Assembly (NCBI GenBank): GCA_017303755.1
Contig: JAFLBS010000002.1
Location: 372,001 to 436,000, forward strand
Source: Flavobacteriales bacterium
Lineage (GTDB): Bacteria > Bacteroidota > Bacteroidia > Flavobacteriales > Flavobacteriaceae
Length of the DNA stretch: 64,000 nucleotides
Reading direction: 5' to 3'
The translations under genes were made by a program, and so were the position numbers. The notes under the pieces were generated by a model. It did no database searches. It saw only the letters and a list, made by a program, of their open reading frames with translations, and had not been told where the DNA came from. Of this stretch, positions 37,079 to 44,126 are shown one piece after another; position 1 is the first letter of the stretch; each line of letters opens with the position of its first letter.

Positions 37079-37773
37079 TGTTTTTATTTGAAATCAGTAA
37101 AGAATATAAAGAATTTCTAGCAACCATCAGACAGTGGAGCAATGTTAAAATTGCCTTCACCGAAACCTCTATTTGGTTGAAAGATTTTACTGATGAACAG
37201 ATGAAATCAGCTAGTTTACTACAAATTCCACATTTAGTAAAGTACAAAGAAAAAGAAAATTTGCTCTTTCTGAATGATAGTTTATTGCCTTCAAAAAAAA
37301 CACCTTCTGCTTTGTTATGGTCGCCAATTCAAAAGGCTTTACCAGTTGAATTACCAAGTTTAAATCATAATTTCTTTGGAGTCCAACAGCAAATTGATGT
37401 GCAAATTGTACCTTCAGAAATCGAACGAGCAGCAATGGCCATGTTAACGTCCATTCAAAACTTGCAAGACTATTTAGAACAGTGTCCAGAAGTTCGTCTT
37501 ACACCTCTAAAATGGGTGCTTTTAGAAGACAAAGCTTTGGTTATAGGAACGCCGTTATTGCCAATTAAAGGAGTTGTGTTCTGGCAAATGGGAAATGCTT
37601 TAGTACCAACAGGTTTCGATTTTGAATTGCCTATATTAAAAGACATAATCGATAAAAAAGTCAATTTTAATTCTGAGAATTGGATACTTTGGCAATCGAA
37701 TAATTCGTATGTGTCACTACCAAAAGAGAATGTTCAACCGCTTAGTTTAAGCTCTTTACGACTAACATTATGA
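37078..37773 (+). CDS. Hypothetical component between MoxR and vWA genes (bpX-type)
   Basis: 231 residues, predicted soluble, mixed alpha/beta, no recognised motif. Its ATG overlaps the moxR stop (TAATG), and its last bases overlap the next gene start by four. In MoxR-vWA-beta-propeller systems a protein of this size sits at this place; the match is positional. The repeated short LP/IV motifs could be an adaptor fold. Confidence 0.5.
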   Translation: MFLFEISKEYKEFLATIRQWSNVKIAFTETSIWLKDFTDEQMKSASLLQIPHLVKYKEKENLLFLNDSLLPSKKTPSALLWSPIQKALPVELPSLNHNFFGVQQQIDVQIVPSEIERAAMAMLTSIQNLQDYLEQCPEVRLTPLKWVLLEDKALVIGTPLLPIKGVVFWQMGNALVPTGFDFELPILKDIIDKKVNFNSENWILWQSNNSYVSLPKENVQPLSLSSLRLTL

Positions 37774-40301
37774 CGGTTGCACACTATTATTTTCAATCTC
37801 ATCAAGAGTATTTTTGGGAATTACACTACTCTGATAGTTATATTTTTGAAATCCCAAACGGCGGAACTATCGCTTATGCAAATTGGGTGGAAGAAGTTCT
37901 TGAATTTTTATCAGACCAATCGTTGCCACCATTTGGATCACTTCTGTTAGCTATTGCTGCTACCAATTATGAACCACAAGGAGCGTTAAATTCGATTAAA
38001 CAAATTCTGAAAGCCAAGGAAGTCAAGAGAGCTTTTCCAAATGTTAATTTATACAATGTTGATTCGGCTTTTGGATTTTTAAGTAAATTGGTTCAATTAC
38101 CAAATGAATATAAATCTGAGAACAAAAGAAAATTGCTGTTTCAAACTATTTTTAAAGATTGTCACAATCGAATTTCTCGTGATAATTCTAAAGCAATTAT
38201 AAAAATCCTTTCAAAAGACTCAGAAGAATTTTATTATAATAGTGTAGTAAACCCGTTCAACGAATCCGTTTTTCACAAAGACATTAAAACCTTGTCTTTG
38301 CTGAATAATAGTTTCCCAACTGTAAATTCCATAATTAAAGCAATGGAAGGTTTGCCAGAAACGGAAGTAACAGAAGAATTAGAATCCGAAATTGCAAACC
38401 AAGAAATTGTTTCAAAAGAGCAAAAGGATTTCGTTGATGAACTCATCGAAAATAATAAAACATTTCATGTAGGAAGTTTGATGAAACGCCTTTGGTCGGG
38501 TTTGAAGATTCCACTTCATCATAACTTACCTAGTAATCAACCTTTGGGTGGAATTTCTGATATCACTAATAAAGGCGATTTTGATAAACTTTTGATATCC
38601 GAATTTGCCAATGACGACTTGGTTTTTATGTCGAGAATCGCCAATAACGAAGCCTTATACATCGAACGTGAAGTTCCGCCAGAAGAAGATAAGTTTACTC
38701 GTGACATCATTATTGATAGCTCTATTAAAAATTGGGGAAATCCGAAAACCATCGCTTTTGCTATTGGTTTAGCTATTGCAAAACATCCTAAAAGTGATAT
38801 CAATTGTCAATTATTTGTTGTGGGTGAAGAATGTAATGAAGTTGAATTTGAAACCGTGCATCAGGTCATTGATGGACTCAATTTATTATCCGGAAAATTA
38901 GACGCATCAGTTGGTCTAACTCAGTATTTTGAGCAAGAAAGAGGTGATGCTGAGAAAGAAGTTTTTTTGATTTTGTCGGAAGATAGTTTCAAATTACCTG
39001 CTTTTCAAAAAGTAGTGCACGAAAATTTTGATGCTATTCATTATGTTTTTCTAACAACAGTTGATGGTGGAATTACTTTTTTTAAGATAGCCAACAAAGG
39101 CAAAAAGTTAATTCAGAAAATGCAGCTGCCTCTATATGACTTGTGGCAAAGAAAGCCAATGCAAAAGTCTCCAACATCAATTAGTTTGACTAGTGAAATG
39201 CCAATTTTAATCCCATTGGAACGAAATTATAAAGACATTTTTCACTTTAGATCTAAATTTTACACCTATCTGAAAGATAATTTATATCAATTTTCAGATA
39301 ATAACTTTGAAAAAGGATTTGTTAAGATTGCATCTGGACTCTCTTTTAAGAATAAATCAGCTTTATATGAGAACCGTCAAGGAGAAAAACTTATTGTAAG
39401 TATTGACAATTATTATAAAACATTATTCATCAATAATCTTGAGACTAAAAATGTAATTACGGTTCCGCTGCCTACTGCAATTGAAGTTGATAAACTTTCA
39501 TTATTTCCTTTCAAGAATAGCATGTGTTTATTTGATTTAGGGAACAAGAGTATTTGGACTGTTTTTGATAATGGAGAAATTGAGCTCAATAGCAACATAA
39601 CTATTTCAGATTACATTACATATACAAGTCAACTAAATCCATTTATTAATAATTTCAAGAAAAATAAAAGCACTAAATTTGAATTTAACAGAAGAATAAA
39701 TTCTGTTTATATCAATTTAGATCCACAAAGTATTGAAGTTGACTACTCAGTATTGCATGGTGAAACTTTTTTTAAGGATCGTTATTTAGACAGTACTTAT
39801 TTTCACGAGTTTTATCCTAAAGTAAATCTGATTTTTAAAAGAGCAGGAGCTAATGCTTTGCAAACCGTAAAAGTTTTAAAAGAAAAATTAGGCCTTTCAT
39901 TGGCAGAAGCTAAGAATGTAGTTGATAATGAATTAATAACCCTACTTACTGAAACTGATTCCAGTTTTGCTAATGAAGTCAAAGATGCTATTGAACAAAC
40001 TGGTGCGGTTTGCTACATTGAAGTTTCAAAGTTTCAATCTTTTCTGGGAAGTACAATTAAAATTAGAGATGGAGTGTTGATATTTGAAAGTAATGACAAG
40101 CAAATTCCAAAATTTTACATCCCTTTTGTAACTAATAAGACAACAGCAATGGCAACGGATGAATTTTTTGCTGGAAATGAATACTTTTTGCCGAATGATA
40201 GTAGTTTAAAAGTCATATCTGTTGATGAGTTCCATAAAATGTGTATTGAGCCATTTATAAAAAACATACTTGAGAATGAAGTTGACACTGAAACCACATA
40301 A
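37770..40301 (+). CDS. vWA / beta-propeller-like protein with an L7/L12-like domain
   Basis: 843 residues. The region from about residue 312 (DIIIDSSIKNWGNPKTIAFAIGLAIAKH) looks like a von Willebrand A domain with a DSS start of a MIDAS site. Residues about 500-660 are beta-rich with repeated strands (LSLFPFKNSMCLFDLGNKSIWTVFD), compatible with a propeller. Near 690-750, LQTVKVLKEKLGLSLAEAKNVVD closely resembles the ribosomal L7/L12 C-terminal domain. Likely substrate-recognition partner of the MoxR ATPase. Confidence 0.65.
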   Translation: MTVAHYYFQSHQEYFWELHYSDSYIFEIPNGGTIAYANWVEEVLEFLSDQSLPPFGSLLLAIAATNYEPQGALNSIKQILKAKEVKRAFPNVNLYNVDSAFGFLSKLVQLPNEYKSENKRKLLFQTIFKDCHNRISRDNSKAIIKILSKDSEEFYYNSVVNPFNESVFHKDIKTLSLLNNSFPTVNSIIKAMEGLPETEVTEELESEIANQEIVSKEQKDFVDELIENNKTFHVGSLMKRLWSGLKIPLHHNLPSNQPLGGISDITNKGDFDKLLISEFANDDLVFMSRIANNEALYIEREVPPEEDKFTRDIIIDSSIKNWGNPKTIAFAIGLAIAKHPKSDINCQLFVVGEECNEVEFETVHQVIDGLNLLSGKLDASVGLTQYFEQERGDAEKEVFLILSEDSFKLPAFQKVVHENFDAIHYVFLTTVDGGITFFKIANKGKKLIQKMQLPLYDLWQRKPMQKSPTSISLTSEMPILIPLERNYKDIFHFRSKFYTYLKDNLYQFSDNNFEKGFVKIASGLSFKNKSALYENRQGEKLIVSIDNYYKTLFINNLETKNVITVPLPTAIEVDKLSLFPFKNSMCLFDLGNKSIWTVFDNGEIELNSNITISDYITYTSQLNPFINNFKKNKSTKFEFNRRINSVYINLDPQSIEVDYSVLHGETFFKDRYLDSTYFHEFYPKVNLIFKRAGANALQTVKVLKEKLGLSLAEAKNVVDNELITLLTETDSSFANEVKDAIEQTGAVCYIEVSKFQSFLGSTIKIRDGVLIFESNDKQIPKFYIPFVTNKTTAMATDEFFAGNEYFLPNDSSLKVISVDEFHKMCIEPFIKNILENEVDTETT

Positions 40302-41466
40302 CCGAAACGAATACCCAATTGGTGGTGTGTTAATCAAAAGTGCATCACCCAAAGTATGGCTTCAGGAAATAGAAACCATGAATTTGTCTTTGAATTCAGT
40401 TGAAGTATATGCGATTCCGAGTTCAAAAGCCAATGAACTGTACGGATGTTTAGTCATCACCAATAGGCGAATTGATTCCATTGGTAAAAATAGCTACCTT
40501 CAATTGATTGATGATGCTCTTTTCCTACCCGAATATGCAACAATTTCACCTAGTATTGCTCCTGAAGAATGGGAATCGCTTTTTAAAGGTTGTCGATGCA
40601 TCATGCTTCCTGAAATTGGTTTATTCGAATTGAAAGAAGCACTTAATTGGGATAGTTTGTTGACAGGTGTAACCAGAATAAATGTCAAAATAACAACTCC
40701 TTCCAAAGGTGTTTTTATTCCAAGTCAGATTAAATCGGTGCGGTACGAACTATCAGAAGAGGACTTACTTAAAGAGATCGAAAATCCGCTTTCGGAAGAA
40801 GAAATTATTGAGCAATTGCCGTTTGATATGAAAAAATTATTGAACGGAAACCAACGTGAAGTAGAAAAATATTTGAATTACATCGAGAAACATCCAGAGA
40901 TGGCAATCAAACTCGGAATTCCACTCGATACTCTCGGAACATCCAGAGGTAATAATTGGGGAGAATTTAATTTTGGTGGTGGTTTTTTGGGAAATTTGTT
41001 TAGCGGATTGAACTCAGGCAGTTCTTCAAGAATAGGAAGATGGGTAACTTCAAAATACTTTGTGAGTTTTCTAATTGTCTTTTTCTTAGGAGTAATAATT
41101 TACTCTATTTTTTCTACTTCGTCTGATGATTCGATCACAAAAAGTGTTTCAGCTGCCCAATCAACTTCAGTTCAAAATTCAGATCCACAAAGCAAGGCAA
41201 TTTTGGTAGCATTTCTTGCCATTATGACATTTTTGATACTAAAGTTAATTTTTACTTCAAGTTTTTCCATTAGAAAAGAATTCAACTTTAGACCAACAGT
41301 AATTTTGTTAGTTTTGTTACTGATTGCACTGATGGTTTTATTGTATCCAATATACAAGAATGAAGGTTTTGATAGCAAATTATCAATTGGAATCTTGATC
41401 TTTGTTGGAATAGTATTGTACCGAGTTTTTAATGCAGAAATGGCCATTTTCAAAAACGATGAATAA
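40276..41466 (+). CDS. Membrane protein of the MoxR/vWA operon (bpX-type)
   Basis: 396 residues from the ATG at 40276, overlapping the previous gene by 26 bases. Residues 1-210 are soluble, with the start MKLTLKPHNRNEYPIGGVLI; residues 215-250 are Gly/Ser/Asn-rich; then come three or four membrane helices (FLIVFFLGVIIYSIFS; ILVAFLAIMTFLILKLIF; VILLVLLLIALMVLL). Probably an anchor whose N-terminal domain faces the cytoplasm. Function unknown. Confidence 0.55.
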   Translation: MKLTLKPHNRNEYPIGGVLIKSASPKVWLQEIETMNLSLNSVEVYAIPSSKANELYGCLVITNRRIDSIGKNSYLQLIDDALFLPEYATISPSIAPEEWESLFKGCRCIMLPEIGLFELKEALNWDSLLTGVTRINVKITTPSKGVFIPSQIKSVRYELSEEDLLKEIENPLSEEEIIEQLPFDMKKLLNGNQREVEKYLNYIEKHPEMAIKLGIPLDTLGTSRGNNWGEFNFGGGFLGNLFSGLNSGSSSRIGRWVTSKYFVSFLIVFFLGVIIYSIFSTSSDDSITKSVSAAQSTSVQNSDPQSKAILVAFLAIMTFLILKLIFTSSFSIRKEFNFRPTVILLVLLLIALMVLLYPIYKNEGFDSKLSIGILIFVGIVLYRVFNAEMAIFKNDE

Positions 41467-42460
41467 TAAACAAAATTTCTCAGACAAAATTGTTAGCGCC
41501 ATATTGATTATCTTCTTTATGAAGTTAATCTATATTTTATTTCAATCAGCAAAACTAGGTTTCGGAGGAGTTGTTGCGGCGATTATAGTTAGTCTGGTTG
41601 TTTTTTTCATTTTGGTTGTAATTGCTCAAAGTTTTGATGGAAGTCTTTTTAGTGATACAGGATCCAGTTCTAATGTTTTGGTTCGGGATAGTATTTACTC
41701 AAAAATTCACCAAAAGTACCGTGAATTGGCTCAAAAATACATAGATGAAAAGGATTATAGAAAGGCTTCTCATATTTATTTTAAACTTTTAAAAGACAAA
41801 TATTCTGCTGCTGAAACTCTTGAACAAGGGAATTTGCACAATGAAGCAGCTTTAATTTATTTAAAACATTTGAATAATAAATACAAGGCAGCTGAATGTT
41901 TTGAAAACGGAAAGATGTACAATCAAGCAATTAAATTGTATACCGAACTTGAAAATCATGAAAAAGTAGGCGACTTGAATTTGTTATTAAACAATGAGAA
42001 AGAAGCCAAAAAATGGTTTACCAAAGTAATTGAAAATCATAAAGAAAATCATCAATACGTCAAAGCTGCACTAGTCTATCGAAACAAAATGAATGATGCT
42101 TTTGCAGCTCAAGATTTACTTTTGGAAGGTTGGAGAACTAACAAAGATGCATTTAACTGTTTGAATAATTATTTTGAAAACATCAAAGATTATTCTCAAT
42201 TAGGTGAAGAAATCAAACGAGTATATACAACTGAAACTAATGAAACTAATAAGGAATCATTTTTGCAAGTTTTAAAACACGAATATCAAAAAGACATTTC
42301 ATTGAAAGAAGTAACCAAAGATATTGCTTATGAAATTATCTCAGAAAAGGTTGAAACCAATAAATATATAGCTTCTGAACTAATTCATTTTAATAAAAAT
42401 AATCTAGGAATTACAAAAGATGTTATGAAGTTTAAATCGACAAAAAACAAAAAAAGTTGA
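41459..42460 (+). CDS. TPR-like membrane protein closing the MoxR/vWA operon
   Basis: 333 residues from the ATG at 41459, which overlaps the previous stop by eight bases; an ATG at 41432 would overlap more. Two N-terminal helices (VSAILIIFFMKLIYILF; VVAAIIVSLVVFFILVVIA) precede an alpha-helical repeat domain (YIDEKDYRKASHIYFKLL, LHNEAALIYLKHL, MYNQAIKLYTEL). Last gene of the run; the leader of the tRNA array starts inside its final codons. Confidence 0.6.
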   Translation: MNNKQNFSDKIVSAILIIFFMKLIYILFQSAKLGFGGVVAAIIVSLVVFFILVVIAQSFDGSLFSDTGSSSNVLVRDSIYSKIHQKYRELAQKYIDEKDYRKASHIYFKLLKDKYSAAETLEQGNLHNEAALIYLKHLNNKYKAAECFENGKMYNQAIKLYTELENHEKVGDLNLLLNNEKEAKKWFTKVIENHKENHQYVKAALVYRNKMNDAFAAQDLLLEGWRTNKDAFNCLNNYFENIKDYSQLGEEIKRVYTTETNETNKESFLQVLKHEYQKDISLKEVTKDIAYEIISEKVETNKYIASELIHFNKNNLGITKDVMKFKSTKNKKS

Positions 42461-42486
42461 TTTTTAATAAAATTAATTTACTTTTG
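42457..42486 (+). promoter_or_regulatory. Promoter of the first leader ORF
   Basis: TTG (42457-42459), exactly 19 bases, TACTTTTG (42479-42486): a full match to the flavobacterial promoter. It overlaps the stop codon of the preceding gene, and the leader ATG lies 18 bases downstream. Confidence 0.8.
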
Positions 42487-42504
42487 CCACCAAATAATTC
42501 AAAA

Positions 42505-42600
42505 ATGAAAACACTAAATAGCCAATTAATAGATCGTTTAGAAGGAAAATATCCTTTTAGAATGTACGGACGTTGTGTGTGGTTTCATCCAAAAATGTAG
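42505..42600 (+). CDS. Leader peptide 1 (31 aa) before the tRNA array
   Basis: ATG at 42505, TAG at 42600; begins MKTLNSQLIDRLEGK and ends WFHPKM. It uses 19 of the 20 amino acids (all but Ala) in 31 residues, and its codons include AAA, AAT, CAA, GAT, CGT, GAA, TAT, CCT, CAT and CTA, which are read by all ten of the assignable anticodons in the array downstream. GGACGTT inside it (42568-42574) is identical to the 3' arm of the terminator that follows, so it could pair with the 5' arm and block termination. Translation unproven. Confidence 0.65.
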   Translation: MKTLNSQLIDRLEGKYPFRMYGRCVWFHPKM

Positions 42601-42632
42601 TAGTTTTTAGACTAAAATACCAATATAAAAGC

Positions 42633-42660
42633 AAAACGTCCTTCAAAAGAGGACGTTTTT
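42633..42660 (+). terminator. Terminator 1 (attenuator) in the array leader
   Basis: AAAACGTCC and GGACGTTTT pair over nine positions around a nine-base loop, followed by eight or more T. It comes 32 bases after leader peptide 1 and before any other clear gene, so it acts as an attenuator or ends a stand-alone leader RNA. Confidence 0.85.
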
Positions 42661-42690
42661 TTTGTTTCAATCAATTCAATAATCAGCCAA

Positions 42691-42786
42691 ATGAGTAAAA
42701 AATCAACTGAATGGAATCAATTTCAGAGTGTACGGCAAAAAAAAGTAAAAAAATGTTTAATGCATAGAACCAATATCGAAAAATAA
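42691..42786 (+). CDS. Possible small ORF (31 aa), uncertain
   Basis: ATG at 42691, TAA at 42786; begins MSKKSTEWNQFQ, basic. No promoter of its own is seen and it would be read only by read-through of terminator 1. It may be chance. The rest of the gap to 42920 holds a CATTTGA...TCAAATG hairpin (42817-42849) and A/T-rich sequence. Confidence 0.25.
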   Translation: MSKKSTEWNQFQSVRQKKVKKCLMHRTNIEK

Positions 42787-42920
42787 GTGCAAATGAGTAA
42801 CCAAATGAGAGACAGTCATTTGACATCATTTAGACATCTGCTTCAAATGCGGACAGGGTTTTTTATTTTTAAAATTAAGCATAACTAATTGATAATCAAT
42901 AAAATAAATTAAAAATAAAT

Positions 42921-42952
42921 TTGGAAGTTACTTTTTTTTGACTTTATCTTTG
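42921..42952 (+). promoter_or_regulatory. Promoter of the second leader and tRNA array
   Basis: TTG (42921-42923), 21 bases, TATCTTTG (42945-42952). The words after it (TCAGAAAAT) resemble those after the -7 box of the element at 45599 (TCAGAGAAAAT). The following 130 bases contain simple repeats of the GCAGAAGGCAG and CCTGAAACTTGAAAC kinds. Confidence 0.65.
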
Positions 42953-43088
42953 CCTCAGAAAATTAGAAAGTAGAACGCAAAAAGCAGAAGGCAGTTCTTG
43001 AAACCTGACACGAGGCGAAGCCGACTGATGGAGTGAAGCGGAATAAACCTGAAACTTGAAACTTGAAACAAAAAATATAAACAAGATT

Positions 43089-43232
43089 ATGAAATCACAA
43101 AATATAAATCAATATCCATCTTTTCAACATAGCTTGAATCTGCTCGGAACGAGTGTTTCATTTGCACCAGCATGCGAACGAAGAGAGGATTTAAAATACT
43201 GTACTAATCAGGCGCAACGCTATAAGCAATAG
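43089..43232 (+). CDS. Leader peptide 2 (47 aa) before the tRNA array
   Basis: ATG at 43089, TAG at 43232; begins MKSQNINQYPSFQHS and ends NQAQRYKQ. It uses 19 of 20 amino acids (all but Trp, which leader 1 contains). GGCGC near its end (43211-43215) can pair with GCGCC of the terminator 5' arm (43260-43264), the geometry of an antiterminator. No homologue that I recognise. Confidence 0.6.
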   Translation: MKSQNINQYPSFQHSLNLLGTSVSFAPACERREDLKYCTNQAQRYKQ

Positions 43233-43257
43233 ATAACTATTGTTGTATACCACCATC

Positions 43258-43283
43258 AAGCGCCTTTATCGAGGCGCTTTTTT
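43258..43283 (+). terminator. Terminator 2 (attenuator) just before the tRNA array
   Basis: AAGCGCC and GGCGCTT pair around an eight-base loop, followed by TTTTT. It ends 16 bases before the first tRNA-like gene, so expression of the array from the upstream promoters requires read-through here. Confidence 0.85.
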
Positions 43284-43298
43284 TGTGCTCAATAAAAA

Positions 43299-43370
43299 GA
43301 TTTTGTAGCTCAACGGTAGAGCGGTGGTTTGTTAAACCAAGGGTTGTAGGTTCAAGTCCTGCCAGAATCG
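43299..43370 (+). tRNA. tRNA-Asn(GTT)-like
   Basis: Acceptor GATTTTG/CAGAATC (one G-U), D-stem GCTC/GAGC, anticodon stem 4/5 with loop TTGTTAA, T-arm GTAGG/CCTGC with TTCAAGT, discriminator G as usual for Asn. The A/T-rich acceptor is unlike a housekeeping tRNA. CCA not encoded. Confidence 0.85.
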
Positions 43371-43375
43371 CAACT

Positions 43376-43449
43376 AATTTCGTAGCTCAGCTGGTTAGAG
43401 CAATCGCCTTTTAAGCGATAGGTCAAAGGTTCGAATCCTTTCGGAATTA
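43376..43449 (+). tRNA. tRNA-Lys(TTT)-like
   Basis: Acceptor AATTTCG/CGGAATT, D-stem GCTC/GAGC with GG in the loop, anticodon stem ATCGC/GCGAT with loop CTTTTAA, T-arm AAAGG/CCTTT with TTCGAAT, discriminator A. All stems pair. It starts five bases after the Asn gene. UUU-anticodon tRNA-Lys is the PrrC target. Confidence 0.88.
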
Positions 43450-43459
43450 CAATAAAATT

Positions 43460-43533
43460 GGTTTTGTAGCTCAACTGGAGAGAGCATTCGCCTACGAAGC
43501 GAAAGGTTACAGGTTCGACTCCTGTCAAAATCA
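43460..43533 (+). tRNA. tRNA-Arg(ACG)-like
   Basis: Acceptor GGTTTTG/CAAAATC, D-stem GCTC/GAGC, anticodon stem TTCGC/GCGAA with loop CTACGAA, T-arm ACAGG/CCTGT with TTCGACT, discriminator A. Arg ACG is a colicin D target. Confidence 0.88.
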
Positions 43534-43556
43534 CAAGTTTTCTTAGAAAGGAACTG

Positions 43557-43628
43557 GGCTTATTGTGGTAATGGCCAACCTATCCGACTGTCTCTCGGAT
43601 GCTACGGGTTCGATTCCCGTATAAGCCG
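43557..43628 (+). tRNA. tRNA-Asp(GTC)-like
   Basis: Acceptor GGCTTAT/ATAAGCC (7/7), weak D-arm (TGG/CCA), anticodon stem TCCGA/TCGGA with loop CTGTCTC, T-arm ACGGG/CCCGT with TTCGATT, discriminator G as expected for Asp. The next bases are CCA, so this member encodes the 3' end. Confidence 0.85.
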
Positions 43629-43634
43629 CCAAAT

Positions 43635-43719
43635 GGTGTTTTTAGTTTATTTGGTAAAACGTCAAATTGTGGATTTGAAGAACAGGGTTCTCCCGATAGC
43701 TATCGGGACCAAAACACCC
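43635..43719 (+). tRNA. tRNA-His(GTG)-like with a palindrome in the T-arm
   Basis: Acceptor GGTGTTT/AAACACC, D-stem GTTT/AAAC, anticodon stem TCAAA/TTTGA with loop TTGTGGA, discriminator C as in His tRNA; the -1 base is T, not G. The T-arm starts normally (GGGTTC) but then runs into the perfect palindrome TCCCGATAGCTATCGGGA instead of the usual loop and 3' strand, giving a long hairpin in place of a T-loop. Confidence 0.75.
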
Positions 43720-43722
43720 AAT

Positions 43723-43794
43723 GCTCCGTTCGTCTAACGGCTAGGACAACTGCCTTTCGAGCAGTAAACACGAGTTCGATTCTCGTATGGAGTA
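43723..43794 (+). tRNA. tRNA-Glu(TTC)-like
   Basis: Acceptor GCTCCGT/ATGGAGT with G-U at both ends, D-stem GTCT/GGAC, anticodon stem ACTGC/GCAGT with loop CTTTCGA, four-base variable loop, T-arm ACGAG/CTCGT with TTCGATT, discriminator A. Glu UUC is the main target of zymocin gamma-toxin. Confidence 0.88.
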
Positions 43795-43798
43795 CAAA

Positions 43799-43871
43799 CT
43801 GGAAAGATAACGATTGGTTGTTTACTCGCTTTGGATGCGAGAGGTTGTAGGTTCGAGTCCTGCTTTCCAGA
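43799..43871 (+). tRNA. tRNA-Pro(TGG)-like
   Basis: Acceptor CTGGAAA/TTTCCAG (7/7), weak D-arm (AAC/GTT), anticodon stem CTCGC/GCGAG with loop TTTGGAT, T-arm GTAGG/CCTGC with TTCGAGT, discriminator A. It starts four bases after the Glu gene. Confidence 0.83.
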
Positions 43872-43882
43872 CAAAATAATTT

Positions 43883-43966
43883 GGAAATACGCCGAAGCTA
43901 GAGAGTCGGGCTTGTCTGTAAAACAAGTGTTTAATTACTGAGTAAGTGCAAATCTTACTATTTCCA
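43883..43966 (+). tRNA. tRNA-Tyr(GTA)-like, class II
   Basis: Acceptor GGAAATA/TATTTCC (7/7), D-stem CCGA/TCGG, anticodon stem CTTGT/ACAAG with loop CTGTAAA, long variable region of 14 bases as in bacterial Tyr, T-stem GTAAG/CTTAC. The T-loop is TGCAAAT, with G in place of the usual T at position 55. Discriminator A. Confidence 0.83.
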
Positions 43967-43971
43967 CAAAA

Positions 43972-44044
43972 TGACCTATGATGTAATTGGTTAGCATGAG
44001 AGACTTTGACTCTCTTCGTTTTGGTTCAAGTCCAGATGGGTCAA
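43972..44044 (+). tRNA. tRNA-Gln(TTG)-like
   Basis: Acceptor TGACCTA/TGGGTCA (one G-U), D-stem ATGT/GCAT, anticodon stem AGAGA/TCTCT with loop CTTTGAC, T-arm TTTGG/CCAGA with TTCAAGT, discriminator A. Confidence 0.87.
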
Positions 44045-44049
44045 CAAAA

Positions 44050-44122
44050 GCAGGAATGGCGGAATGGTATACGCGTCAGATTTAGGATCTGAATTTTGAA
44101 GGTTCGAGTCCTTCTTCCTGTA
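44050..44122 (+). tRNA. tRNA-Leu(TAG)-like with a short variable loop
   Basis: Acceptor GCAGGAA/TTCCTGT, D-stem GCG/CGC, anticodon stem TCAGA/TCTGA with loop TTTAGGA, T-arm GAAGG/CCTTC with TTCGAGT, discriminator A. Bacterial Leu tRNAs have a long variable arm; here it is only ATTTT, the class I length. Confidence 0.82.
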
Positions 44123-44126
44123 CAAT

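Noticed and set aside
43352-43534. A minus-strand ORF of 60 codons over the Lys and Arg tRNA-like genes
   Set aside because: It is the antisense of two tRNA genes; peptides containing GFEPLTYRLKG are a known artefact of translating tRNA complements.
43703-43710. The TCCCGATAGCTATCGGGA palindrome as an attachment site
   Set aside because: No integrase gene or second flanking copy is visible; it is better read as a dispersed palindrome inside the His-like gene.
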